Assembly: GCF_015704865.1 (NCBI RefSeq)
Contig: NZ_JADQTO010000012.1
Span: 232,776-296,775, forward strand
Origin: Actinoplanes aureus
GTDB lineage: Bacteria; Actinomycetota; Actinomycetes; Mycobacteriales; Micromonosporaceae
Direction of reading: 5' to 3'
DNA: 64,000 nt
Shown: positions 51,385 to 59,604 of the stretch, one piece after another
How the letters are laid out: each line of letters begins with the position of its first letter
Position numbering within the stretch: position 1 is the first letter of the stretch
The notes under the pieces: generated by a model
The model's database searches: none
The model's input: the letters and a program-made list of their open reading frames with translations, nothing else
Told to the model about the DNA's origin: nothing
Translations under genes and position numbers: made by a program

Positions 51385-53082
51385 GTGGCGCGGTGGGGGT
51401 TGCGGGCGGGGACGGCTGCCGATCGTGATTGGATCTTCCGGCTGCGGCATGCCGTTTACGCGGAGGAGCTCGGCCAGCACGCCACCACCGAGGCGGGGCG
51501 GCTCAGCGATGCGATGGACGGTCTCGGCGTCGTGTACCTGGTGGTCACCAGCGCGGACATCCCGGTCGGGTTCGTGAGCATCACGCCGCCGTGGGCCGGG
51601 CGGTGGTCGCTGGACAAATATCTGTCCCGCGCTGAGCTGCCGGTGCTGGACGAACCGGACGTGTTCGAGGTTCGGATTCTCACTGTGGAACCGCGATGGC
51701 GGCGCACGGTGGCCGGGCCGTGGCTCATGTACGCGGCGCTGCGCTGGGTGCAGTCGCGCGGCGGGCGGCGGATGGTGGCGATGGGGCGCGCCGATCTGGG
51801 TGGGATGTACCGGGCCGCCGGGCTGCGGCCGACCGGGCAGACCGTGGTCTCCGGCGCGGTGACCTTCGAGGTCATGATGGCGACGGTGGGCGAGCTGGCG
51901 GAGCGGATCCGGCAGCGGTACGGCGCCGCGCTCGATCGCCTCGCCCCGGACGTGGACTGGTGCCTCGACGTTCCGATGCGGACCGGGGCGGACGGCTGCC
52001 TCCACGGCGGTGCCTCGTTCGAGGGTGTCGGCGCCGACTTCCGCCACCTGCACCGCCGGCACGAGGTGGTAGCCGCCGACGTGCTCGACGCGTGGTTCCC
52101 GCCCGCGCCCGGAGTGCTCGCCGCGCTCGCCGACGACCCGGCCTGGCAGGCCCGGACCTCCCCGCCGGTGGACGCGGCCGGACTGCGCGCCGAGATCGCG
52201 GCCACCCGAGGTGTGCCGGAGGATTCGGTGACGGTCGGAGCCGGCTCGTCCGATCTGATCTTCCGGGCGTTCCGGCAGTGGCTCACCCCGGACAGCCGGG
52301 TGTTGCTCCTGGACCCCGGCTACGGAGAGTACGCGCACGTCACCGCCGAGGTGATCGGCTGCGAGGTGGACCGTCTGCCGCTCACCCGGGCCGAGCGGTG
52401 GCGGATCGATCCGGACCGGCTCGCCGCCGCGCTGGCCGGCGGCGCCTACGACCTCGCGGTTCTGATCAACCCGAACAATCCGACCGGCGGGTGGCTGCCC
52501 GCGACGACCCTCCGCGAGGTCATTGCGCAGGTGCCGCGGCAGACCCGGGTCTGGGTGGACGAGGCCTACGTGGGCTACATCGGTCTCGAGCACTCGCTGG
52601 CCGGCGCCGCACCCAACGTCACGGTCTGCACGTCGATGTCCAAGATGTACGCGCTCTCCGGCATGCGGGTGGCATACCTGGTCAGCGATCCGGCGACCGC
52701 GGCCGGACTCCGTCGCTGGACGCCACCCTGGGCCGTGAGCCTGCCGGCCCAGCTGGCCGCGGTCGCGGCGCTGCGCGACCCGGCCTATTACGCCGCGCGC
52801 TGGCGGGAGACGGCGTCGCTGCGCGCCGACCTGGCGGCGGCCTTGCAGGCCACCGACCGGGCGTTCCAGGTGGATCCGGCGGCTGCCAACTTCCTGCTGG
52901 TCACCATGCCGGGGTACGCGAAAAGCGCGCCCCGGTTCGTCGAGGAGTGCCGCCGGCACGGCGTCTACCTGCGTGATCTGTCCCCGATGTCACCGGCGTT
53001 CGAGGGCCGCACGGTGCGGGTGGCCGTCAAGGACCCGGCGGCCAACGCCCGGATCGTCGCCGCTTTCGCCGCCGTCGCCTGA
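51385..53082 (+). CDS. Fusion of GNAT acetyltransferase and PLP aminotransferase (HisC-like)
   Basis: From GTG (GAAAGGGG ahead) the 565-residue protein has an N-terminal GNAT-fold domain (about 1-175: DRDWIFRLRHAVYAEELGQH, PRWRRTVAGPWLMYAALRW) and a C-terminal fold-type I aminotransferase (about 220-560) with DEAYVGY, Lys420 in SMSKMYALSGMR and a histidinol-phosphate-aminotransferase-like NPNNPTGG. The GNAT part has a PEP-CTERM/exosortase-like YAEELGQH motif that occurs in autoinducer-synthase-like acetyltransferases. Such fusions may make and acylate an amino compound in one chain. Substrate unknown. The GTG is preferred to an upstream TTG. Confidence 0.8.
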   Translation: MARWGLRAGTAADRDWIFRLRHAVYAEELGQHATTEAGRLSDAMDGLGVVYLVVTSADIPVGFVSITPPWAGRWSLDKYLSRAELPVLDEPDVFEVRILTVEPRWRRTVAGPWLMYAALRWVQSRGGRRMVAMGRADLGGMYRAAGLRPTGQTVVSGAVTFEVMMATVGELAERIRQRYGAALDRLAPDVDWCLDVPMRTGADGCLHGGASFEGVGADFRHLHRRHEVVAADVLDAWFPPAPGVLAALADDPAWQARTSPPVDAAGLRAEIAATRGVPEDSVTVGAGSSDLIFRAFRQWLTPDSRVLLLDPGYGEYAHVTAEVIGCEVDRLPLTRAERWRIDPDRLAAALAGGAYDLAVLINPNNPTGGWLPATTLREVIAQVPRQTRVWVDEAYVGYIGLEHSLAGAAPNVTVCTSMSKMYALSGMRVAYLVSDPATAAGLRRWTPPWAVSLPAQLAAVAALRDPAYYAARWRETASLRADLAAALQATDRAFQVDPAAANFLLVTMPGYAKSAPRFVEECRRHGVYLRDLSPMSPAFEGRTVRVAVKDPAANARIVAAFAAVA

Positions 53083-53159
53083 CCTGGCTCCCGGTTCCGG
53101 CTCCGGTTCCGGCTCGGGAAAAGCTTGTATCGAAAGGCTTCGACGTTACAAGATGTTGC

Positions 53160-53173
53160 TGGGAGCGCTCCCA
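53160..53173. promoter_or_regulatory. CebR-type operator
   Basis: The exact palindrome TGGGAGCGCTCCCA matches the known binding site of CebR, the LacI-family repressor released by cello-oligosaccharides, and lies 34 bases before the cellulase GTG. Confidence 0.9.
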
Positions 53174-53207
53174 CTCCCTCCCGTTCCCCGCCTCAAGGAG
53201 TACAACC

Positions 53208-53392
53208 GTGTTCGACAGAAGGGCAAGAAGACGCCTGGCCGCGGCCGCCACCGGCCTGGCCTTGGCGTTGACCGGCATGATGGCACCAGCCGCGCCGGCG
53301 GCCGCCGCCGTACCGGCCGACGACTGGCTCCACGTGCAGGGCAACCAGATCGTCGACTCGGCCGGGAATCCGGTGTGGCTGACCGGCGTCAG
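53208..53392 (+). pseudogene. Secreted GH5-type cellulase, truncated after about 61 codons
   Basis: A GTG start with AAGGAG seven bases upstream begins a typical signal peptide (MFDRRARRRLAAAATGLALALTG, then AAPAAAA). The mature N-terminus DDWLHVQGNQIVDSAGNPVWLTG matches the opening of GH5 cellulases, where NWFGFN normally follows. Here the sequence changes abruptly to VRRSKPGYIGSWG and the remaining enzyme is absent from the window. The serine integrase begins 46 bases later. The CebR operator upstream is intact, so transcription should still respond to cellulose breakdown products. Confidence 0.85.
53385..53392. other. Candidate attachment-site junction (attL)
   Basis: Homology to cellulase stops at the codons for LTG V, so the crossover lies around GGCGTCAG. 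Serine integrases recombine at a 2-base core inside a short common sequence; the exact core cannot be set without the other end. Confidence 0.5.
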
Positions 53393-53437
53393 GCGTTCCA
53401 AACCCGGCTACATTGGATCATGGGGGAGGAGCCGGGC

Positions 53438-54937
53438 ATGGCAGACGGACGTACGGGGGTCGCCTACATCCGCGTTTCCAAGGTGGGTGGCCGCGGCGAT
53501 GACCTGATCTCGCCCGAGGTGCAGCGTCACACGATCGACATGCTGGCGGAGCGCGAAGGCATCAGGATCGTCGCGGAGATTCAGGACATCGACAAGTCGG
53601 GTCGCTACTTCGCCAAGCGGCGCGTGAAAGAGGTGATCCAGGGCGTCAAGGAGGGCCGCTGGTCCTACGTGATCCTCTGGAAGTGGTCGCGGTGGGGCCG
53701 CAACCTCAAGGAGTCCCAGATTCACCTCGCGGCGGTCGAGGAGGTCGGCGGCATTGTGCGGGCCGCGACCGAGGACGTGGATCCGAAGACGACGATCGGC
53801 CGGTTCACGCGAGATCAGCTGCTGTCGATTGCGCAGCTTCAGTCCGACATGATCTCGGACAGTTGGAAGGAAGCGCAGGACAAGCGTCGCCGTGATGGTC
53901 TTCCGACGGATGGGAAGCCTCGGTGGGGATACGTCTACGAGGGCAAGCGGTATCGGGTTGACGAGTCGCTGCGGGAGACGCTGAAAGCCGCGTACGAGGC
54001 GTACGTGAGTGGAGCGTCGCTGCGTGGCATGGCCTTGGAATGGAATGCGGCGGGGCTGCGGACGACGACGGGCATCCTGTGGAACGGCGGCCGGCTCGGT
54101 CACATGCTCGATACCGGCTTCGCTGCCGGCTGGATCAGGGAGCGGTCGGATACGGCGGCCGCGGGGAAGTACAAGATCGCCGACTTCGACGTCTGGCGTA
54201 GGGGTGCCCACGAGGCGATCATTTCGCTGGAGTTGTTCGAGCGGTATCGCGAGCGGCGTGCGGCCCAGGCGAGGATGGCACCTCGGTCGCGAACGGCATC
54301 CCATGCCTTGTCTGGTCTGATGTTCTGTGGATATCCGGATTGTGGCAGCGCGATGGTCTCGAGCACGTCGGGCCGGAGGCGTGTGCTGAACTGGACGTGC
54401 AATCGTGCGGCCGTTTCCAAAGCTCATGAACCGAACAATGTGTCTGACCTGCGGGCGATGGGGTTCATTCTCGGTTGGGTTGAGCGGCACGTGCAGCGGG
54501 GCGAATCGGTTACCGAGGAGGCGCGGCGTCTTGAGGCTGGGCGTCAGGCGACGAATGACGTTGAGGCACTTGATGCGGATATCTCTCGGTTAATGCGTAA
54601 GCGTGCGCGTTTGGCAGACTCCTGGACGGACGAGTTGATCGACCGCGAGGACTATGTGCGCCAGCGCGCCGAGATCGCCGACGCGCTGGCAGCGGCTGAG
54701 GCCGGTAAGCGGCTGGCCGAGAAGCGGGTCGCGGCAAGCGGTATCACTTACGTTCGTCAGTTCGGTGATCTGCTGGACGAGTGGGATCGGTTCACGCCGC
54801 ATGACAAGCGCGAGGCTCTGGCTGCGGTGTTCAAACGTGTGGTGGTCCATCCGGGCCCGTTCGGTCCGGACAAGCTGGAGTTGGTTCCGCTCTGGCAGGC
54901 AGATCGAGAGCGTTGGTGTGCTGTAGTCGTCGATTGA
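53438..54937 (+). CDS. Large serine integrase/recombinase
   Basis: The 499-residue product has the resolvase fold with catalytic Ser14 (GVAYIRVSKVG), followed by a recombinase domain (PRWGYVYEGKRYRVDESLRETLKAAYEAYV...) and a zinc ribbon (FCGYPDCGSAM...WTCNRA), then a C-terminal coiled-coil segment. These are the features of phage- or integrative-element-type large serine recombinases. The ATG starting MADGRTG has GGAGGAG ahead; an earlier ATG is possible. It is placed right at a likely att junction, in keeping with an int-attP arrangement. It is probably functional. Confidence 0.92.
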   Translation: MADGRTGVAYIRVSKVGGRGDDLISPEVQRHTIDMLAEREGIRIVAEIQDIDKSGRYFAKRRVKEVIQGVKEGRWSYVILWKWSRWGRNLKESQIHLAAVEEVGGIVRAATEDVDPKTTIGRFTRDQLLSIAQLQSDMISDSWKEAQDKRRRDGLPTDGKPRWGYVYEGKRYRVDESLRETLKAAYEAYVSGASLRGMALEWNAAGLRTTTGILWNGGRLGHMLDTGFAAGWIRERSDTAAAGKYKIADFDVWRRGAHEAIISLELFERYRERRAAQARMAPRSRTASHALSGLMFCGYPDCGSAMVSSTSGRRRVLNWTCNRAAVSKAHEPNNVSDLRAMGFILGWVERHVQRGESVTEEARRLEAGRQATNDVEALDADISRLMRKRARLADSWTDELIDREDYVRQRAEIADALAAAEAGKRLAEKRVAASGITYVRQFGDLLDEWDRFTPHDKREALAAVFKRVVVHPGPFGPDKLELVPLWQADRERWCAVVVD

Positions 54938-55473
54938 ATCCGAACCCGTTCGCCGTGTTGGCCGTATCGAGTTGTGGTCTTGTCTACCTGTTCGTTTGAC
55001 GGTGTCTTGGCTTGTCCGCCGGCACCGGAAGGCTGAGAGCGATGAAGCCTGTGGTCAGCTTGGCAACCTCGGAAACTGCCGGCGAACCCAGCTCAGGCAG
55101 TGTCAGGTACTCCACTCGACAGCGCTACAGGATGCGTTGGCCGCGTACCTAGCGCAACGCCTTTGCGTGAGTGGATCGAGGCCCGTGGGGGCTACGGTGC
55201 GGTGATGCTTCCGGGAGTGGTCTACCGGGTGTCAACTGCTCGTGCAGCGACGCCGGCACGGATCGGCGAAGTCGCCGGAAGGTGTATGGCATCGACCGGT
55301 AGGTCGATTTGTTGTGTCACCGAGGCTGCTGTAACCCGCCGCGGAGGGGATCGCTGCAACCATGTGGCCGTTGGACTGTGTCACGGTAACGTGAAGATCA
55401 GCTCGTGCGCCCTGCCCGTCGAAGGGTTGATCTGAGGTCGGCTCTCGGGCAGGAACAAAGTCCGAGGATGCGT
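54938..55473. other. Stretch after the integrase without a supported gene
   Basis: Roughly 535 bases hold only short frames (for example 55100-55435 on the plus strand) that lack ribosome binding sites and known motifs. The base composition is less GC-rich than the chromosome. It may contain attP-flanking or regulatory DNA of the element. Confidence 0.5.
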
Positions 55474-55969
55474 ATGAATTTGAGAGCGACTCACTACGGC
55501 TATGCGTACCAAGACCTCATCACTGGCATCGCTCTCGTAGACCTGATGCTTGGTACCGCCGACCAGGTGATCGTCGACACGAAGGGCGAACCGGGTGATC
55601 GGTTCGATGATCTGACCGTGAAATACCGGACAGGGCGGAGGATTCGCGTTCAGATCAAGCACACGAGTCTGGACCGTGAGCTGTCGAAGATACTTTCTCC
55701 GCAGACGGAAGAATCCGGGGCTTCGCCACGTGCTGATCGATGACGACGGCGTAGCGATGGTCGGCCGTCAATGGCGGGGATTCCTCGTCCATGACGGGAG
55801 CTACAGCCCGCTCGAACCAGCCGTTCACGGCACGGACCTTCTCATACGCCCTGACCTCTACGAGCAACTACTCAGTGCGGTAGGCGCGCATCGGCTCGCT
55901 ACCGGGGTAGTGGTGGATTGCTCGCAGCAGGCATCCTCGCCCGAGGATATAGATGACGACGAGGAATGA
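55474..55969 (+). pseudogene. Remnant of a Cap4/DUF4297-like nuclease-domain defence protein
   Basis: The first piece (89 codons, GAGG ahead of the ATG) reads MNLRATHYGYAYQDLITGIALVDLMLGTADQVIVDTKGEPGDRFDDLTVKY then RIRVQIKHT, which matches the start of a PD-(D/E)xK nuclease domain used in CBASS- and Avs-type defence: an aromatic YAYQDL helix, the D/E position and the QxK. It stops at 55743. A second frame (55676-55969) continues with MVGRQWRGFLVHDGSYSPLEPAVHGTDLLIRPDLYEQLLSAVG, likely a later piece in another frame. The full gene should be several times longer, so this is decayed. Confidence 0.5.
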
Positions 55970-56099
55970 CACGTGTCGAGCGTAAGATCTGCGGTTTCTG
56001 ATGTGGACGGCGGTGGTTGAGGCGACGCGATGAATTCCCGGATGGCCATCGCGGCTGCGAGCTCGTGGCTCGAGAGGTAATGCCTTCATCCGCGGCGAT

Positions 56100-56252
56100 T
56101 TATCGGTCACCGGTCGTATCGCGGTGTGAACTCGCCTGATCGGCTTCCTTCTGGTTTAGGTCGGCGGCTTCCCGCCTACATGCGTCCGCGTGGGCTCTGG
56201 CGATCACTCGCCAGAAATCCTGCCAGCATTCGATTGCTGTCTTCTTCACCAT
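56100..56252 (-). CDS. Possible small protein (50 aa)
   Basis: A GGGAGGG lies ten bases before an ATG that gives MVKKTAIECWQDFWRVIARAHADACRREAADLNQKEADQ. The composition is helical and normal-looking, unlike the shadow frames around it. No relative is known to me. It is on the mobile island. Confidence 0.35.
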   Translation of the reverse strand: MVKKTAIECWQDFWRVIARAHADACRREAADLNQKEADQASSHRDTTGDR

Positions 56253-56722
56253 CGCGATAAGCCCTCCCGCCGGCTGGGTAGTGGCGCTTGAGGGCCTCGG
56301 GCTCGAACCGTGGTCGGCCATCATGCCAAGCTCGGCGCAACCGAGGGACTACGGTTGGTGACGAAGTCCCGTGCCGTGACTATGGTTGCGTGCTCGCGCG
56401 GCGTGGCGAAAGTTGTCTGCGGTTGTCCCGGATCAGTGGCGCCGATTGCTGGAGGTCGAGCCAGACCGGCTTCGCGATCTTGCCGGGACGTTTGCGGACG
56501 GGGAAAAGCTGGTCTTGATGCCGTCCTCGGCGGGTGCCGTCTCCAAGAACCCACGCAGCGACGCGGCTCGCGGGGACTCGGCGTTCTGCACTGCCAACTC
56601 AGAGTGCGTCTTGAAGTGTCCCGCCCCGGGTTTGATGGAGACATCGAAACCTGGGAGAAGATTCAGTGGCGCTGTTGCGTTGCGAGATCAGCGGGCGCGC
56701 TGAGGTCGGCCGAGAGCAGGCA
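56253..56722. other. Island DNA with weak coding traces only
   Basis: A plus-strand frame (56386-56703) includes DQWRRLLEVEPDRLRDLAGTFADGEKLVLMPSSA, which looks protein-like but has no start signal and no family I know. It may be a remnant of a transposase or regulator gene. The rest of the stretch is non-coding in appearance. Confidence 0.4.
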
Positions 56723-57235
56723 TCAGATGGCTTTGGCGAGTTCGGTGAACGCCGCGGCGATCCGCAGGCCGGGTAGGGCTTCGGTTCCGAGTTCGTAGTG
56801 GCCGCGGCGCAGATTCTGCACGAAGGCGTGCCCGGCGATCACCACCTGCGCAGTCTCATCAGTCTGGAGTCCGCGCATCGGTCTCAGACGGTGCTTGAGC
56901 CGACCATGATCCGCTTCTATCGGGTTGTTCGCATACTGCTCGACGTGGTGCCAAGCCGCCGGCACCAGTTCTTCCAGCACGGCGATGTAGACCGGTGCGG
57001 CGTCGGTGACCACCTCGCTCGGGATCACCTTGAGCGTGCGCAGCACGCGGGTGAAGAACCGGCGAGCCGCCGCGGCGTCTCGACGGGTGGCGAGCAGCAC
57101 GTCGATGACCTGACCGTGCTGGTCGACGGCCCGGTACACATAGCGCCAGATTCCGTTGACCTTGACGTAAGTCTCGTCGACGAACCACCGGTCACCAGGC
57201 GAGCGGCGACTGACCGGACGAACGGCCAGAGCCGT
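56723..57235 (-). pseudogene. IS6-family transposase, N-terminally truncated
   Basis: The frame encodes about 160 residues of the DDE catalytic core: DRWFVDETYVKVNGIWRYVYRAVDQHGQVIDV, then VVTDAAPVYIAVLEE and NNPIEADHGRLKHRLRPM. All three acidic residues appear to be present. The first 65-75 residues of the family (the helix-turn-helix) are missing; at about 57208-57235 the sequence changes to a VOC gene on the other strand. Without the DNA-binding part it should be inactive. No terminal inverted repeat of IS6 type is obvious. Confidence 0.85.
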
Positions 57236-57238
57236 CCC

Positions 57239-57604
57239 TCCTTCGAGGGCGGACGTAACATCGCGATGAAGGTGCCGCCGCACCAGTGGGAGGCCACTGT
57301 GGCCTTCTATCGGGATACCCTCGCCCTGCGCGAGCTGGACAACCCCTTCACCTCCGGTCCGCAGTCAACGGGGTTCGCCTTCGGGTCCAACCATCTGTGG
57401 ATCGACCGCGTACCAGGGGTGAGCCAGGCCGAGTTGTGGCTGCAAGTGACCACTTCCGACACGGCGACAGCCGCGCATCACTTAGCTGCCGCGGGAGTTG
57501 ACCGGTGCGACGAGATCGAGCCGTTGGACAGCGACACCGCGTTCTGGGTCACCAGTCCAGCCGCCATCGTCCACCTGGTATCCGAGCCCGGGGACGCCGA
57601 CTGA
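57239..57604 (+). pseudogene. VOC/glyoxalase-fold gene, 5' end replaced by IS6 sequence
   Basis: The coding part starts at about FEGGRNIAMKVPPHQWEATVAFYRDTLAL, the first beta-alpha unit of a VOC (glyoxalase/dioxygenase) domain, and continues to HLVSEPGDAD. The natural start codon is missing because the gene joins the transposase fragment just upstream. An internal ATG at 57266 could still give a 112-residue product missing the first strand. The rest has two VOC halves with a His in a metal-ligand-like position (NHLWIDR). Confidence 0.7.
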
Positions 57605-57756
57605 ACCAGGTCAGCCGCAGAACGCCATCGGGTGACGACCGACCCGTCCGTTCCCGCGCTCCGGTGAACAACGTGCCGCACCTGGGTACGAGACAGCGTT
57701 ATGACGCCAGCTCATAGGGCGTCTGATTCACGTACTTTGTAGGTTATGCGGCTTAA

Positions 57757-57782
57757 GTTGTCTCGCCAGATAGCGCGACAAC
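57757..57782. repeat. Inverted repeat ahead of the ABC operon
   Basis: GTTGTCTCGC and GCGCGACAAC pair at nine of ten positions around CAGATA. It is about 120 bases before the ABC ATPase start, in a 300-base region (57605-57904) that otherwise shows no gene. It may be an operator or the trace of an insertion-sequence end. Confidence 0.5.
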
Positions 57783-57904
57783 AAACGGGGCTTCGGGCGC
57801 TCCGCAAGGTGTTGTAGATCCACCAAATGGTGGAGGCGCGAATCAACCCGAGCTCAGACGCTGCGGTGGACGTGGCGAGGGCGGTGCGCTCGTAACTTCG
57901 CAGT

Positions 57905-58840
57905 GTGACGGCATTGGAAGTACGAAATCTGCACAAGCGCTACGGGCAGCATGTTGCCGTCGAGGACGTCTCTTTCACCGTTGAGGCGGGGGAGATTTTC
58001 GGCATCATTGGGTCCAACGGCGCCGGCAAGACGACAACCGTCGAGAGCATCGCCGGGCTGCGAACGCCCGACTCGGGCTCGATCTCTGTGCTGGGACTCG
58101 ACCCGGTCAAGGACCGGGCGGAGGTGCGTGAGCGACTCGGCGTGCAACTGCAGGAGAGCAGCCTCCCGGACGCGATCAAGGTTGCCGAAGCGCTCGAGCT
58201 CTACAGCTCCTTCTATCGGGACCCCGTCGATTGGCGCGAGCTCATGGAGCTCCTAGGTCTTACCGAGAAGCGCAACACGCGGTACAAGGCTCTCTCAGGT
58301 GGGCAGAAGCAGCGACTTTCGATCGCGCTCGCTTTGGTCGGCAATCCGAAGGTCGCGATTCTCGACGAGCTGACGACGGGATTGGACCCGCAGGCGAGGC
58401 GCGATACCTGGGGCCTCATAGAGCAGGTTCGTGACTCGGGTGTCACGATCCTGCTTGTCACGCACTTTATGGATGAGGCGGAGCGGCTCAGCGACCGGAT
58501 CGCCGTCATCGATGGAGGCCGGGTTGCCGCAGTGGATACACCGGCAGGGCTGATTGCGCAGGCGAGCGCGATGCAGCGGGTCCGGTTCCGCGTGAGTCAG
58601 CCGCTGGACAGCAGTGTCCTGACCGAGCTTTCCGACGTGGCCGATGTCGAGGTCACCGGGGACCGCTGGCTGGTCACCGGCAGGGGACAGCTTCTGAGCA
58701 TCGTCGCGGGGGCTCTCGCCAGGGCGCAGGTCGTGGCGCAGGATCTCCGCGTCGACCGACGCAACCTCGACGACGCGTTCGTGGCCTTTACAGGACGCGC
58801 CCCGGAATCTCCAGAACGCTCCGAGAGGAAGGCTGACTGA
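57905..58840 (+). CDS. ABC transporter ATP-binding protein (export type)
   Basis: The 311-residue product has Walker A GSNGAGKTT, the signature LSGGQKQRL and Walker B VAILDELTTGLDP. Notably the Walker B run reads DELTTGLDP rather than DEPTxGLDP, which is tolerated in drug- and antibiotic-export ATPases of the DrrA type. A C-terminal domain typical of these ATPases follows. GTG starts the gene. It is the first gene of a four-gene run with permease, histidine kinase and response regulator, all overlapping or touching. Confidence 0.9.
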   Translation: MTALEVRNLHKRYGQHVAVEDVSFTVEAGEIFGIIGSNGAGKTTTVESIAGLRTPDSGSISVLGLDPVKDRAEVRERLGVQLQESSLPDAIKVAEALELYSSFYRDPVDWRELMELLGLTEKRNTRYKALSGGQKQRLSIALALVGNPKVAILDELTTGLDPQARRDTWGLIEQVRDSGVTILLVTHFMDEAERLSDRIAVIDGGRVAAVDTPAGLIAQASAMQRVRFRVSQPLDSSVLTELSDVADVEVTGDRWLVTGRGQLLSIVAGALARAQVVAQDLRVDRRNLDDAFVAFTGRAPESPERSERKAD

Positions 58841-59604
58841 TGCGTGCTCGCCTGAAGATGGTCAAGGTCGAGACGAAACTCTTCCTTCGGGACTCTGCCA
58901 CCGTCATCTTCGGTGTGCTGTTCCCGACGGGACTCCTGCTCGGCTTGGGTGCCATCCCGGCACTCAGAGAGTCGCCGCCGGAAACCGGCGGGCTCCGGTC
59001 CATCGACATCTGGGCGCCGACCGCACTGGTGTTCGGGATGGTGATGATCGCCGTGCAGCACGTCCCGGCGGTGATCGCGACGTATCGTGAGCGCGGCATC
59101 CTGCGCAGGCTGTCGACCACTCCTGCGCATCCGCGGAGCGTCCTGCTCGCGCAGATGATCGTCGCGTTCGCCTCCGTGGTCGTCTCCGCGGCACTCATGA
59201 TCTTCCTCGCCTGGGCGGTGCTGGATATCGCGCCGCCCGAGCGGCCCCTGGAGTTCGCCGTCGCCTTCGTCGTCGGCTATGCGGCACTGCTCGGGCTCGG
59301 CATGATCTCCGCGGCCGTGGCCCGCACGAGCAGTGCCGCGAACCAGATCGGTACATTCCTGTTCGTTGCGCTGATGTTCTTCGGCGGGGCATTCCTGCCC
59401 CGTGTCCTCATGCCCGACGTGCTGCGCGAGGCCGGCGAATTTCTACCGCCCGGGCTGCAGACTCTCACCGCGGCGTGGTCCGCCGAAGCGGGCGAGATCA
59501 CCGCCACCGCCGGTGGCCAGCCCTTCTGGCTGCAGATTGCCATAATGGCGGGTGTCGCGGTGACCGCGAGCGCGGTCGCCGCGAAGTTCTTCCGCTGGGA
59601 GTAG
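58840..59604 (+). CDS. ABC-2 type permease
   Basis: The 254-residue protein has six transmembrane helices of the ABC-2 family (ATVIFGVLFPTGLLLGLGAIPAL onward). Its ATG overlaps the ATPase stop (TGATG). Together with the ATPase it should form an exporter, probably of a drug, peptide or lipid. It is part of the same transcript as the two-component genes that follow. Confidence 0.9.
   Translation: MRARLKMVKVETKLFLRDSATVIFGVLFPTGLLLGLGAIPALRESPPETGGLRSIDIWAPTALVFGMVMIAVQHVPAVIATYRERGILRRLSTTPAHPRSVLLAQMIVAFASVVVSAALMIFLAWAVLDIAPPERPLEFAVAFVVGYAALLGLGMISAAVARTSSAANQIGTFLFVALMFFGGAFLPRVLMPDVLREAGEFLPPGLQTLTAAWSAEAGEITATAGGQPFWLQIAIMAGVAVTASAVAAKFFRWE

Noticed and set aside
53083..53118. GGTTCCGGCTCC direct repeats as a regulatory site or terminator
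   Set aside because: Short simple-sequence repeat just past the aminotransferase stop with no clear stem; too weak to call.
56281..56330. tRNA-like T-arm sequence (GGTTCGAGCCCGAGG on the minus strand)
   Set aside because: No acceptor, D or anticodon arms could be fitted around it, so it is a chance T-loop-like sequence.
57757..57782. Tn3-type terminal inverted repeat
   Set aside because: The inverted repeat and the nearby GGGG invite the idea, but no matching second end, transposase or resolvase of that family is in the window.
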